Shown: in pieces, positions 1-8,059 of the stretch
Position numbering within the stretch: position 1 is the first letter of the stretch
How the letters are laid out: each line of letters opens with the position of its first letter
DNA from: Bauldia sp.
Lineage (GTDB): Bacteria; Pseudomonadota; Alphaproteobacteria; Rhizobiales; Kaistiaceae
Direction of reading: 5' to 3'
DNA: 64,000 nt
Assembly: GCA_037200845.1 (NCBI GenBank)
Contig: JBBCGQ010000001.1
Location: 310,001 to 374,000 of the forward strand
Program-made: the position numbers and the translations under genes
Notes under the pieces: generated by a model
Told to the model about the DNA's origin: nothing
Seen by the model: only the letters and a program-made list of their open reading frames with translations
The model's database searches: none

Positions 1-217
1 TTCCTCGATCATCCGCGCGAGAAGGGCTTCGCCCGCCTGTTCGCCACGCATCCTTCAATCGACGATCGCGTCGCCGCCCTGGTCAAGTTCGGCGGCGGCC
101 GCGACCCCCGGCCCGATCGCCGAGATACCGGCGGCCACGGCGCCCGCCGCCATCCCCGATGCGGCGGGCGGCCGACGCGCCGCATCCCTTGGGGGCGAGC
201 CGCCCGCCCAGGCCTGA
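1..217 (+). CDS. 3' end of an M48-family (HtpX-like) zinc metallopeptidase, frameshifted
   Basis: The gene enters from the left edge, so start and catalytic HExxH are outside the window. Frame 1 reads through a typical M48 tail (LFATHPSIDDRVAALVKF, then GGGRD). At a run of five C (105-109) the frame breaks. Dropping one C continues into a low-complexity Pro/Ala tail (GPIAEIPA...) ending at TGA 215-217, whereas the uncorrected frame runs to TAG 253-255. The ATHP.I..R..AL signature is characteristic of HtpX-like membrane proteases of protein quality control. The frameshift belongs to a cluster of small indels in the first 1.1 kb and may be sequence error. Family call is good; state of the gene is uncertain. 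Confidence 0.6.
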   Translation, partial: SSIIRARRASPACSPRILQSTIASPPWSSSAAAATPGPIAEIPAATAPAAIPDAAGGRRAASLGGEPPAQA

Positions 218-312
218 CCGGAATCGCGGGTTGCCCGCCGGCTTTTTGCCGCTAGATTTGCATCCAACAAGGCCGCGCGGCGGATCAATGCGCGCGGCGG
301 GGGGAGGCAATA

Positions 313-1159
313 GTGCAGATCGGCAAGCCGGGCGAGGCGAAGAGCGCGATCGCGACCGCGGGACGCCGCCGGCGTCACGGTCCGCGGCCGCGATCTCGTC
401 GGCGACCTCATGGGCCGCCTCACCTTCACCGCCTATTTCTATTTCCTCGTCACCGGCCGCGAGCCGACCCCGACCAGCAGCGCTACTTCCTCGATCTCCT
501 GCTGGTCGCCATCGCCGAGCACGGTCTTACGCCGACCGCGGTCGCCGCGCGCATGACGCTCGCCGCCGGCGCCCGACTCGATCCAGGGCGCCGTCGCCGC
601 CGGCCTCCCTCGGCGCCGGCCCCGTCATCCTCGGCGCCAGCGAGCCCTGCGCCCCGCCTCATCGTCGACGCCAAGGCGCGCATCGCCGCGGGGCGCCGCG
701 CCCGATGCCGCCGTCGCCGCCATCGTCGCCGACCTCCGCGCGCCCGCGGCGAAAAGATGCCGGGCTACGGCCACATCGTCGCCGACCTCCGCGCCCGCGG
801 CGAAAAGATGCCGGGCTACGGCCACCCCGTGCACAAGGACGGCGATACCCGCGCGCCGAAAGAATTCTGGCGCTGGCGGCCGAGAAGGGCGTCGCCGGCC
901 CGGCCATCGACATCGCCCGCCGCTTCACGCCGGCGGTCGCGAAGGCGTGGGCCGGCCGCTGCCGATGAACGTCTCGATGGCGATCGCCGCCTGCCTCATC
1001 GACCTCGATTTCCCCCCCGCGATGGCCAAGGCGATCCCGCTGCTCGCCCGCACCGCCGGGCTGCTGGCGCACATCGCGGAGGAGCAGCAGCGGCCGATCG
1101 GCTTCGCCATGGCCGGCGCCGCCGAAGACGCCATCGGCTACGACGGCGGCAAGCCATGA
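313..1159 (+). pseudogene. citryl-CoA lyase / citrate-synthase-like gene broken by many small frameshifts
   Basis: A GTG at 313 opens a reading that, pieced together across frames, gives a citrate synthase-fold protein of about 270 residues: VGDLMGRLTFTAYFYFLVTG, then LLVAIAEHGLTPTAVAAR, GAGPVILGASEPCA, the conserved GEKMPGYGHPVHKDGD block, ERILALAAEKGV and PMNVSMAIAACLIDLDFPP, ending at TGA 1157-1159. The MPGYGHPVH segment is the active-site His block of citrate synthase/citryl-CoA lyase enzymes. At least nine changes of frame occur, each explained by 1-4 bp gained or lost in a C/G run or short GC repeat, and one segment is duplicated in tandem. The amino acids between breaks look unmutated, so this is either very recent decay or consensus error. 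The stop overlaps the ATG of the next gene (ATGA), so the two form one operon. Confidence 0.6.
722..825 (+). repeat. tandem duplication (53 + 51 bp) inside the broken citryl-CoA-lyase-like gene
   Basis: Copy 1 (722-774) and copy 2 (775-825) each encode IVADLRARGEKMPGYGH. They are identical except for an extra GC dinucleotide in copy 1, within its GCGCGCCCGC stretch. The duplicated block carries the catalytic-region motif, so a protein with both copies would be abnormal. Confidence 0.85.
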
Positions 1160-2481
1160 CCGCCGCGATGTTCGAGCCCGAAGTCGAACGCCGCCCGTGG
1201 GCCGAGCAGCAAAAGGTCGACGACCCGGTCTATCGCCGCCAGATCGCAACCCTCTTCGCCCGCTCGCGCTTCTACAAATCGAAACTCAACGCCGCCGGCT
1301 TCGCCACGCCCGAATCCGTCGGCGGCCTCGACGCCATCGCGAGGCTTCCGCTGACCGAGAAGGACGAGCTCCGCGCCACGCGCACCGCGGCGGACCCGGT
1401 CGGCGCGCACCTCATCCCGCCCCTCGGCGAGATCGCACGCATCTTCTCGACCAGCGGCACCACCGGCACGCCGAGCTACGTGCCGCTCACCGCCGACGAC
1501 GTCGCCGACTGGGTGACCGTGTCGAGCCGCTCGTACTCCGCCTCGGGCGTCAAGCGCGGCGACCGCCTCATCTCGACCTATGGCGCCGGTCCCTTCGTCG
1601 CCGGAGTCACGCTCGACGCCTTCAACCGCATCGGCTTGACACACATCCCGGTCGGCGCCGCGAGCACCGATCGCCTCGTCGCCGCCGTGCAGTTGCTGAA
1701 GGCCGACACCGTCGCGCTCACGCCGTCCTACGCGCTGCACATCGCCGAGTGGGCGGTCGAGCGCGGCATCGATCTCGCCTCGTCGAGCGTCAAGCGCCTG
1801 CTCGTCGCCGGCGAGCCCGGCGGCGGCGAGCCCGCCACCCGCGCCCGCCTCGAGGCGGCGTGGGGCGCCGAGGTCACCGAGGCGATGGGCATCGGCGACA
1901 TCTGCGTGTCGCTGTGGGGCGAGTGCACCGAGAAGCAGGGCATGCATTTCTCCGGCCGGAACTTGGTGCATTTCGAGCTGATCGATCCGGAAACCGGCGA
2001 GCCCGTGCCGATGCGCGACGGCGCCGAGGGCGAACTGGTCTACACGCACCTCCGCCATCGCGGCGCGCCGCTGCTGCGCTTCCGCAGCCGCGATCACGTC
2101 CGCATCTGGACGTCGCCCTGCGCCTGCGGCCGCACCGCCCCGCGCGTCCGCTGCATCGGCCGCACCGACGACATGCTGATCGTCCGCGGTGTCAACATCT
2201 TCCCCGCCGCCATCCGCGAAATAGTCAATGAATTCAGCCCCTTGGTCAGCGGCGTCATCGCCGTCCGCCCGCGCGCCAAAGGCTTCCGCCAGGATCCGCC
2301 GCTGCCCGTCGCGGTCGAACTCGGCGAAGGCGTCGCCGCCGAGGCCGGGCTCGCCGATCGCATCCGCGCGCGCATCCGCGAGTCGCTCACAGTCACGACC
2401 GCGATTGAGCTGATCCCGTTCGGCGCACTGCCGAGATCGAGCTACAAATCGAAACTCGTCGACTGGTCCGCCGCCACCTGA
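1156..2481 (+). CDS. phenylacetate-CoA ligase-like AMP-dependent synthetase
   Basis: This 441-residue adenylate-forming enzyme resembles PaaK/CoF synthetase and probably activates an aryl or short carboxylic acid as its CoA thioester. The ATP-binding loop STSGTTGTP is near residues 98-106. Further family features are LLVAGEPGGGE, EAMGIGDI, the late GRTDDMLIVRGVNIFP hinge and a C-terminal ACP_syn/AMP-binding_C-type domain. A cysteine-rich stretch (CACGRTAPRVRC) before the hinge is common in PaaK-type enzymes. The ATG overlaps the stop of the upstream citryl-CoA-lyase-like gene, which gives the start and implies translational coupling. Substrate cannot be deduced; the lyase partner suggests an acyl-CoA or dicarboxylate pathway. 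Confidence 0.85.
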   Translation: MTAAMFEPEVERRPWAEQQKVDDPVYRRQIATLFARSRFYKSKLNAAGFATPESVGGLDAIARLPLTEKDELRATRTAADPVGAHLIPPLGEIARIFSTSGTTGTPSYVPLTADDVADWVTVSSRSYSASGVKRGDRLISTYGAGPFVAGVTLDAFNRIGLTHIPVGAASTDRLVAAVQLLKADTVALTPSYALHIAEWAVERGIDLASSSVKRLLVAGEPGGGEPATRARLEAAWGAEVTEAMGIGDICVSLWGECTEKQGMHFSGRNLVHFELIDPETGEPVPMRDGAEGELVYTHLRHRGAPLLRFRSRDHVRIWTSPCACGRTAPRVRCIGRTDDMLIVRGVNIFPAAIREIVNEFSPLVSGVIAVRPRAKGFRQDPPLPVAVELGEGVAAEAGLADRIRARIRESLTVTTAIELIPFGALPRSSYKSKLVDWSAAT

Positions 2482-2489
2482 CACCACTG

Positions 2490-2612
2490 TCGTCCCCGCG
2501 CAGGCGGGGATGACAACGAGCGGCATTCCGCACGAGTGAAGCTCCGCTTTCCCTCCCCTTTACGGGGAGGGGGGACCGCGCGAAGCCGAAGGCGAAGCGC
2601 GGTGGGTGGGGC
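2490..2612. repeat. intergenic palindromic repeats (two families) after the ligase gene
   Basis: A hairpin with CCCCGC/GCGGGG arms (2490-2515) is followed by a composite unit, 2541-2612: a CCTCCCC/GGGGAGG hairpin, a second GC hairpin, and the tail GGTGGGTGGGG. The same units recur elsewhere in the window. Lying between convergent genes, they may also end transcription. Confidence 0.6.
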
Positions 2613-2656
2613 ACGCCTCCCCACCGGAGGCACGCTCTCGCCAAGCGCCGCCAGCC

Positions 2657-3340
2657 TCACGCCACGTTGACGAACTGCTGATCCTTGACGTAGTCGCGGA
2701 AACCGGCGAGCGCCTCGTTGACCTTCGGCCACGACGGCAGCTTGCCGATTTCCTTCACCCAGCGATCGACGTTCGGATACGCCTTGAACTCGTCGCGCGT
2801 CACCATCCCGCAGGTGATCAGGGCATGCCCGAATATATCGGCGATCGTCATCGAGTCGCCGACGAGATACTTGTTGCCATTGCCAAGCCAGTGCTCGTTC
2901 AGCACCTTCAGCCACTTCTCCGTCTGGTCCTTGCCCCACGCGATCGTGTGCTTCTGCGCCTCGTCGGTCTGCCGCTTGTGGTGCGGATAGATCTGCGGAT
3001 AGACGACGTTGTAGGCGTAGTCGCGATAGAAGCCGGTGTTGAACCAGTCCATCAGCTCGTTGACCTTCGCCCGCGTCTTCAGGTCCTTCGGGTAGAGGCC
3101 GAGATCGAACTTGTCGGCGAGATACTTCATGATCGCCGAGCTTTCCGTCAGCACGAAGTCGTCGTCGACAAGCGTCGGCACCAGCCCGTTCGGGTTCAGC
3201 GAAACATACGGCTCGCTCGTGTGCTCGCCCTTGTAGAAGTCGAGCGCCACCTCCTCGATCGGCAGCTTGTTTTCCGCAATCAGCGCCCGGATCGGCCGGC
3301 TCGTATTGGAAACCAGCAGAACGTAAAGCTTCATCGCCAT
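2657..3340 (-). CDS. glutathione S-transferase family protein
   Basis: A 227-residue cytosolic GST that conjugates glutathione to electrophiles or reduces disulphides. Residues 4-82 form the thioredoxin-like domain, with a SNTSRP segment near 11-16 where the catalytic Ser/Cys usually lies, the cis-proline loop NGLVPTL (51-57) and the glutathione gamma-Glu-binding ESSAI (66-70). The rest is the all-helical GST_C domain. Length is normal. An alternative Met two codons in (MKLYVLL) is the start seen in many relatives. It stands alone between intergenic repeats and nothing indicates the substrate. Confidence 0.9.
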   Translation of the reverse strand: MAMKLYVLLVSNTSRPIRALIAENKLPIEEVALDFYKGEHTSEPYVSLNPNGLVPTLVDDDFVLTESSAIMKYLADKFDLGLYPKDLKTRAKVNELMDWFNTGFYRDYAYNVVYPQIYPHHKRQTDEAQKHTIAWGKDQTEKWLKVLNEHWLGNGNKYLVGDSMTIADIFGHALITCGMVTRDEFKAYPNVDRWVKEIGKLPSWPKVNEALAGFRDYVKDQQFVNVA

Positions 3341-3476
3341 GGTGTTCCTCCCACTCTTGGCGGCGCCTCGTGGGGCGCCTTTGCCGAAACAATAACACGC
3401 CGCGGCTGAGATATATTCTGGCGGCGCCGCGGCATCCCCCGCGTCGCCTGATCTCCGCCGTCACCTCCGCTCCCTC

Positions 3477-3503
3477 GTGACCCCGGCGAAAGCCGGGGCC
3501 CAT
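3477..3503. repeat. palindromic intergenic repeat, CCCCGGC/GCCGGGG type
   Basis: A hairpin ACCCCGGCGAAAGCCGGGG lies in the gap upstream of the GST gene. It belongs to the same broad class as the CCCCGCGAAGGCGGGG hairpins found between many genes here. Confidence 0.5.
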
Positions 3504-3590
3504 CGACGACCTCACCACAAGAGCACCCGCACGCTCCCGCCGGATTCCGTCCTTCGCCGGAACGACGAGAGTGTGCGCAGCGTCCGCCTA

Positions 3591-3634
3591 CTTCCCCTAC
3601 TTCCCCTACTTCCCCTACTTCCCCTACTTCCCCT
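3591..3634. repeat. 9-bp minisatellite containing the stop codon of the VOC gene
   Basis: The unit CTTCCCCTA is present in four perfect copies (3591-3626), followed by eight bases of a fifth with one mismatch at its end. On the coding (minus) strand each unit reads AAG TAG GGG, that is Lys, stop, Gly in the frame of the adjacent gene. Changes in copy number therefore cannot alter the protein. Confidence 0.9.
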
Positions 3635-4289
3635 TCTTCCTCGCCTTCCCGCCGACCTGCGTGTTCTTCCCCATCACGCGCTTCTTCCCCGCCGCCGGCT
3701 TTGCCTTGGCATACGGATCCCGCGGCCCGCGATCCTTCGACAGCGAGCCGCGACCCGCGCGGATCATGTCCTCGATCGCATCCGCCAGATGCGCCTCCGT
3801 GATGTTGTAGTCGCCGCGCGCGACGCGGATGTGATGCGCCGCGAGCAGCACCTCGGCGTGCGTCCGCCCCTCCGGCGGCAGGAAGCGATACGACGCCAGC
3901 TCGAACAGTTGCCCGAGCGGATCGCGGAAGTAGATCGAGTCCATGAAGCCGCGATCCTTCGGCCCGCTGTTCGAGATGCCGCGCTCGGCCAGCCGCTCGA
4001 CCGCCTGCGCGAACGTCGCATGCGAGACGTTGAAGGCGATGTGGTGCACGTCGCCGATCTCGGTCGGGTTGGGCGTCGGGTCCGCCTTGCGCCCCTCGTT
4101 GGTGAACACCGTGATCAGCCGCCCGTCGCCCGGATCGAAATAGAGGTGGCTTTCCTCCGGCACGTCGAGGTTCGGCTGGTCGAACACGAACGGCATGCCG
4201 AGCACGCCCTCCCAGAAATCGATGGTCGATTTCCGGTCGGCCCCGACCAGCGTGATGTGATGGACGCCCTGCGTCTGCAGCTTGCGCAT
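3624..4289 (-). CDS. VOC (glyoxalase/bleomycin-resistance/dioxygenase) family protein
   Basis: The 221-residue protein has two beta-alpha-beta-beta-beta modules. Candidate metal ligands are H10/H11 (GVHHITLVG), H82/H83 (DVHHIAFNVS) and E130 (PLGQLFELA), matching ring-cleaving or glyoxalase-type VOC enzymes. A lysine-rich tail (AKAKPAAGKKR...ARKKGK) follows the domain. I start at MRKLQTQGVHH, which places the first VOC strand at the N terminus; longer readings only add unrelated sequence. The stop codon lies in a tandem repeat. A flavin reductase gene starts just upstream on the same strand, so a two-gene unit for aromatic or aldehyde metabolism is possible but unproven. Confidence 0.82.
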   Translation of the reverse strand: MRKLQTQGVHHITLVGADRKSTIDFWEGVLGMPFVFDQPNLDVPEESHLYFDPGDGRLITVFTNEGRKADPTPNPTEIGDVHHIAFNVSHATFAQAVERLAERGISNSGPKDRGFMDSIYFRDPLGQLFELASYRFLPPEGRTHAEVLLAAHHIRVARGDYNITEAHLADAIEDMIRAGRGSLSKDRGPRDPYAKAKPAAGKKRVMGKNTQVGGKARKKGK

Positions 4290-4327
4290 GGTTGCGGCTT
4301 TCTCCCGGAAACGTCGTTGGCCGAAGC

Positions 4328-4888
4328 CTACAACATTCCGGGCCGGAACTGCGACTTCCGGCTGATGATCTTGCCCGACACCATGAAGACTCCGTCGCCG
4401 GTGTAGTGCAGCGTCTCGGGATATTTCGGCGTCCGTTTCACGTGCGCCTTCACCACCTCGAAGATGAAGAAGTTGTAGTCCTCGACCAGCCGGTCGTCCT
4501 TCAGCCGGCATTCGAGGCTGGCGTGGCACTCGGCGATCAGCGGCGCCTTCACCTTCGCCGCCTTCGCCGCCGTCAGGCCGAATGTCGCGAATTTATCGAC
4601 GGTGTTGCCGTCGGTGTTGCCGACGCCGACCACCGCGTCGGTCAGCGCCGTCGTCGGCACGTTGATCACGCACTCGCGCGATTTGCGGATCAGCCCGAAC
4701 GAATAATTGGCCGAGGAGATGACGCAGCCGACCAGCGACGGCGTGAACTCCATCACCGTATGCCAGCCCATCGTCATGATGTTGCGCTCGCCGCCGAACT
4801 GCGACGACACCAGCACGATCGGTCCCGGCTCGAGCAGCCGCCGGATATTGGACACCGGAAAATCAAGCTTCGCCGCGCGTTTGGCCAT
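4328..4888 (-). CDS. flavin reductase family protein (FMN-binding split barrel)
   Basis: 186 residues matching the DIM6/NTAB flavin reductase family, which bind FMN in a split barrel and use NAD(P)H to reduce free flavin for a partner oxygenase. The segment GPIVLVSSQF...NIMTMGWHT...SLVGCVIS is the usual flavin-binding N-terminal half, followed by SRECVINVP and CHASLECRL. The N terminus begins six residues before the conserved region, so the start is secure. It lies 38 bp upstream of the VOC gene on the same strand and is likely cotranscribed with it. Physiological partner unknown. Confidence 0.85.
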   Translation of the reverse strand: MAKRAAKLDFPVSNIRRLLEPGPIVLVSSQFGGERNIMTMGWHTVMEFTPSLVGCVISSANYSFGLIRKSRECVINVPTTALTDAVVGVGNTDGNTVDKFATFGLTAAKAAKVKAPLIAECHASLECRLKDDRLVEDYNFFIFEVVKAHVKRTPKYPETLHYTGDGVFMVSGKIISRKSQFRPGML

Positions 4889-5052
4889 GCGCGAAATCTA
4901 CGCGCCTTCCGACACCCGCGCCAATCGCTAACGCGTACGCAGTGCCGCTGTTGCCTCGTGGTCGCGCGGCACGCGGATGGAACCTTCGCGTAGCCTCCGC
5001 GTTGCTCCGCCGTTCGCCTCACTACCCGCCAAAAATCAACCGGAGGAATCCC

Positions 5053-5130
5053 ATGGGACGCGCCCTGCTGCTGTGGCTGCTTGGAGTTCCGATTCCGATC
5101 ATCATTCTCCTCGCCATCTTCTGGCACTAG
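5053..5130 (+). CDS. 25-residue hydrophobic membrane peptide
   Basis: An ATG at 5053, preceded seven bases upstream by GGAGG (5042-5046), opens a 25-codon frame. It has a short basic N terminus and one membrane span (LLLWLLGVPIPIIILLAIFW) and ends TAG 5128-5130. The good ribosome site, the compact transmembrane composition and the 12-bp gap to the following membrane-protein gene argue that it is translated. No function can be assigned; it could be a partner or regulator of the next protein. Confidence 0.6.
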   Translation: MGRALLLWLLGVPIPIIILLAIFWH

Positions 5131-5142
5131 AGGACAACCCCC

Positions 5143-6210
5143 ATGACCAACGTCTATGACGCCGGCGCCGCGGTGAATTCCGCCGCGACGCGCTCGGCCG
5201 TGGCCTGGCCCGCGATCTTCGCCGGCTCTGTCGCCGGCGCGGGCATTTCCGTCATCCTCATCCTGCTCGGCGCCGGCATCGGCCTCTCGGCGATCTCGCC
5301 GTGGGGCGGCGCCAGCCCCGTCGCCTTCGGCGTCGGCGCGATCATCTGGCTGATCGTGATCGAGTGGGTCTCGGCGGGTTTCGCCGGCTACTTTGCCGGC
5401 CGCCTGCGCACCCGCATGCACGGTTACCACGGCGATGAAGTCTTCTTCCGCGACACCGCCCACGGCTTCGTCGCCTGGTCGTTCTCGCTGGTCATCCTCA
5501 CCGCGATCTTCGCCTCGTCTCTTGCCGGCATCCTCGGCAAGACGGCGGACACCGCAGCGACCGTGGCGTCGGGTGTCGCCCAGGGCGCCGGCTCCGCCGC
5601 CGGCGGTGCCATGTCGGGCAACTTCGATCCGAACGCATATCTGACCGACCGCCTGTTCCGCTCGGCGCCGTCGGCGAGCATGGCCGCCGGCACCGAAGCC
5701 GCACCCACCGCGGCTGCCGCGCCGGCAGCGCCTGCGACGGACACGACCGCAGCGGGAACTGCCGCTCCGGCCGACACGACGACGACGCCTGCGCCTGCCG
5801 CCGCCGCACCCGCGCCGTCCGCCGCGGCCATGGCACCGGTCGACACATCGCCCGAAGCAATGGCCAACGCCGCGAACGTCCGCGCCGAAGGCAGCCGCAT
5901 CCTGCTGCAGTCGCTGGCCGCCGGCCAGATCGCGCCCGACGACCGCACCTACCTTGCGGGCCTCATCGCCGAGCAGACCGGCATCCCGCAGGCCGAGGCC
6001 GAGCAGCGCGTCGATGCCGCCATCACCGAGGCCCAGGCCGCCGCGACCAAGGCCAAGGAAGCCGCCGACGCCGCCAGAAAGACGGCCGCAACGGCGAGTC
6101 TCTTCCTCGCCCTGTCGCTGCTGGTCGGCGCCTTCATCGCCTGCGTCGCCGCCGCCCTCGGCGGCAAGGAGCGCGACGACATGGACGTGGTGGTCGTCAC
6201 CAAGTCCTGA
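5143..6210 (+). CDS. membrane protein with Ala/Pro/Thr-rich periplasmic or cytoplasmic loop
   Basis: A 355-residue hypothetical protein. Hydrophobic spans are seen near residues 22-50 (IFAGSVAGAGISVILILLGAG), 60-85 and 110-135, then a long low-complexity Ala/Pro/Thr segment (about 150-235), a helical region rich in Ala/Glu/Lys, and a final span (SLFLALSLLVGAFIACVAA) before a charged tail. Similar proteins are common in Hyphomicrobiales and are annotated only as hypothetical or 'PhnA-like'; I see no catalytic motif. It follows the 25-residue membrane peptide by 12 bp and ends at a strong terminator, so the pair is one transcription unit. Confidence 0.75.
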   Translation: MTNVYDAGAAVNSAATRSAVAWPAIFAGSVAGAGISVILILLGAGIGLSAISPWGGASPVAFGVGAIIWLIVIEWVSAGFAGYFAGRLRTRMHGYHGDEVFFRDTAHGFVAWSFSLVILTAIFASSLAGILGKTADTAATVASGVAQGAGSAAGGAMSGNFDPNAYLTDRLFRSAPSASMAAGTEAAPTAAAAPAAPATDTTAAGTAAPADTTTTPAPAAAAPAPSAAAMAPVDTSPEAMANAANVRAEGSRILLQSLAAGQIAPDDRTYLAGLIAEQTGIPQAEAEQRVDAAITEAQAAATKAKEAADAARKTAATASLFLALSLLVGAFIACVAAALGGKERDDMDVVVVTKS

Positions 6211-6231
6211 CGGGCGCGCATGCGACAAAAG

Positions 6232-6260
6232 AAAAGGGCGGCCCGCGAGCCGCCCTTTTT
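6232..6260 (+). terminator. rho-independent terminator
   Basis: An 11-base arm AAAAGGGCGGC (6232-6242), a six-base loop and the perfectly complementary arm GCCGCCCTTTT run into T residues (to 6260). It lies 22 bp after the stop of the membrane-protein gene. Confidence 0.9.
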
Positions 6261-6353
6261 GTCCCGAAATCAACCCGCCGCTTCGCCAGGTCCCGCCGGC
6301 AGCACCGCATCGACCGGCGCGGGGCACGGTAAGGTACTCCGAGCCTGCCCGAT

Positions 6354-7091
6354 TCAGCGGGGCGTTTGCGGCCGCCTGCCGAATGCCGGGCGAACTTCTT
6401 CCGTCGCGGCGTTGGCCTGGGCCGCTTCCCGACTGCGCAGGGCCTCGGCGATTGCCCGGTCGATGTTGTCCGGCGGACGCCCGGAATCTGAATCGACCCG
6501 GACGGACGGCGGCGGCGGCGATGGCGTAACGGCTACCGGGGCCGGGCGGGCGAGAAGCACAAGCTTCTGCTGCTCGAATTCTTCCTTGGAGAGGTAGCCT
6601 TTCTCCAACAGCGCGGCGAGCTTTGAAATCTCGTCGGCAAGAGACACTGCGGGCGCCGACCCCGGCGGTGCTGCCGTCGGCGGATTCGCGATGCGATTGA
6701 GAATGAACTCGGCGGCCCGCGCGAACTTCTCAGCCTGCTCCCGGGTATTGAGCGAGATGCTGTTCGGCGCCTTCTTTGCGTCGCCGTCTCCGCCGTTGGT
6801 CCAGTAGCTCTTCTTGGTGTTCTGCACGCCACCCGACGACAGCTCGAAGTAGCCCGTCATCCCGAACTTGACCTCTACGCTCGTGATGTTGCCGTAGGGA
6901 AGCTGGAAGACGTTCGCCCCGAACGTGTTCCCGGTCATGAACCCGGCCTTTATTACCATCACCCGGGCGTCGGTGCAGACCAGTGCCTCCTTGAACGCTC
7001 CCTTGATGGCAATAACGATCTGCTCGCCCGGCCTTTTCAGGTCGGCAAGCTTGGCGGAAATCGTGGACGGAAGATCCTCGATGAGGTCCAT
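6354..7091 (-). CDS. PH-like domain protein with C-terminal SHOCT motif
   Basis: 245 residues. The N-terminal half (about 1-130) looks like a bacterial PH-like domain: a KRPGEQIVIAIKGAF strand pair, then LVCTDARVMVIKAGF and a helix containing ARAAEFILNRI. A SHOCT segment follows (EISKLAALLEKGYLSKEEFEQ), the short helical motif usually found at chain ends. The last 60 residues are a Pro/Arg-rich disordered tail. Function is unknown; such proteins are often membrane- or envelope-associated. It has no close operon partner. Confidence 0.65.
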   Translation of the reverse strand: MDLIEDLPSTISAKLADLKRPGEQIVIAIKGAFKEALVCTDARVMVIKAGFMTGNTFGANVFQLPYGNITSVEVKFGMTGYFELSSGGVQNTKKSYWTNGGDGDAKKAPNSISLNTREQAEKFARAAEFILNRIANPPTAAPPGSAPAVSLADEISKLAALLEKGYLSKEEFEQQKLVLLARPAPVAVTPSPPPPSVRVDSDSGRPPDNIDRAIAEALRSREAAQANAATEEVRPAFGRRPQTPR

Positions 7092-7295
7092 GGCAGCCTC
7101 TGGATTTTCAGGCCAAGGCTACAGGCTAAGGCTCACAAAAGCGTAAATCCGAAAGGTCGAGTGATGCCGGGAAAGCCGGCAAAAGCCGCGGGGCGCAGCA
7201 AAACCGAGGCCGCTGAAAGACCCACAATGCCGGACCTGTCGCTTTTCGGGGAAGCCGCCGCTTCGGAGTGCGCGGCTCGATCGGTTGGAAAAATT

Positions 7296-7370
7296 TGGAG
7301 CGGGCGAAGGGATTCGAACCCTCGACCCCAACCTTGGCAAGGTTGTGCTCTACCCCTGAGCTACACCCGC
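7296..7370 (-). tRNA. tRNA-Gly (GCC anticodon)
   Basis: The minus strand folds as a tRNA. The acceptor GCGGGTG pairs with CGCCCGC, the D arm contains AGCTCAGGGGTAGAGC, and the anticodon stem-loop CAACCTTGCCAAGGTTG has GCC at 7338-7336. The T loop is GGTTCGAATCC. A discriminator T and an encoded CCA (7298-7296) complete the gene. Confidence 0.97.
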
Positions 7371-7476
7371 TCACATGCCCGTTTCTGGCGGACGCCCGGC
7401 TTATATGGCGGCGCCCCGCCGATGGCAATACGCCGCCGGCTTGCCTTCGCGGTCGCCGATGGCTAGACGGGCCGCC

Positions 7477-7980
7477 ATGCCCGCCACCCGCGAAGATCTG
7501 ATGGCCGCCCTCGCCCGCCTGGGGATCGCGACCGCCACCATAGACCACGCGCCGGTCTTCACCGTCGAGGAAGCCCAGAGCCTCCGCGGCACGGTGCCCG
7601 GCGCCCATACCAAGAATCTGTTCCTGAAGGACAAGAAGGACCGCCTGTTCCTGGTCGTGGCGCCGGAAGACGCCGAACTCGACCTTAAGCAGCTCCACCA
7701 CCGCCTCGGCGCCACCGGCCGTTTCTCCTTCGGCAAGCCCGAGCTGCTGATGGAAACACTGGGCGTCACCCCGGGCTCGGTCACCGCCTTCGCCCCGATA
7801 AACGATACCGCCGGCCGCGTCACCGTCGTGCTGGACGCCAGCTTGGCCGCGGCGGAAACCGTCAACTGCCACCCGCTGGTCAACACCGCCACGACCACCA
7901 TCAGGGCGGCGGATCTCCTCGCCTTCCTGCGCTCCACCGGCCACGAGCCGCTGGTCGTGCCCTTGACCGGCGAGTTGTGA
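7477..7980 (+). CDS. YbaK/ProX-type aminoacyl-tRNA deacylase
   Basis: A 167-residue stand-alone editing domain that hydrolyses mischarged tRNA, typically Ala-tRNA(Pro) in the ProX/PrdX group. The segment HAPVFTVEEAQSLRG leads to GAHTKNLFLKDKKDRLFLVV, which includes the conserved KNLFLKD strand and catalytic-region lysine, followed by FGKPELLMETLGVTPGSVTAFA and a C-terminal HPLVNTATTTI. The frame stays open upstream to 7375, including an ATG at 7459, but the family begins near MPATREDLMAAL, so I start at 7477. No clear Shine-Dalgarno. It follows the divergently transcribed tRNA-Gly gene. Confidence 0.85.
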   Translation: MPATREDLMAALARLGIATATIDHAPVFTVEEAQSLRGTVPGAHTKNLFLKDKKDRLFLVVAPEDAELDLKQLHHRLGATGRFSFGKPELLMETLGVTPGSVTAFAPINDTAGRVTVVLDASLAAAETVNCHPLVNTATTTIRAADLLAFLRSTGHEPLVVPLTGEL

Positions 7981-8059
7981 GAACGGCCTCGCCGCTCCAT
8001 ATTCCCCGCCAGCAAACCAATATCGGGCCCGAAACGGCCCGCGACAGGAACGAGCAGCC

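Noticed and set aside
722-825. The tandem duplication as a functional repeat domain
   Set aside because: It duplicates the active-site block of a citrate-synthase-like fold and sits among frameshifts, so it is damage or artefact.
1138-2526. Long frame antisense to the phenylacetate-CoA-ligase-like gene
   Set aside because: The sense frame has clear adenylate-forming motifs; the antisense is a compositional shadow.
3588-3634. The 9-bp tandem array as a CRISPR
   Set aside because: Units are contiguous with no spacers, far too short, and encode the end of a gene.
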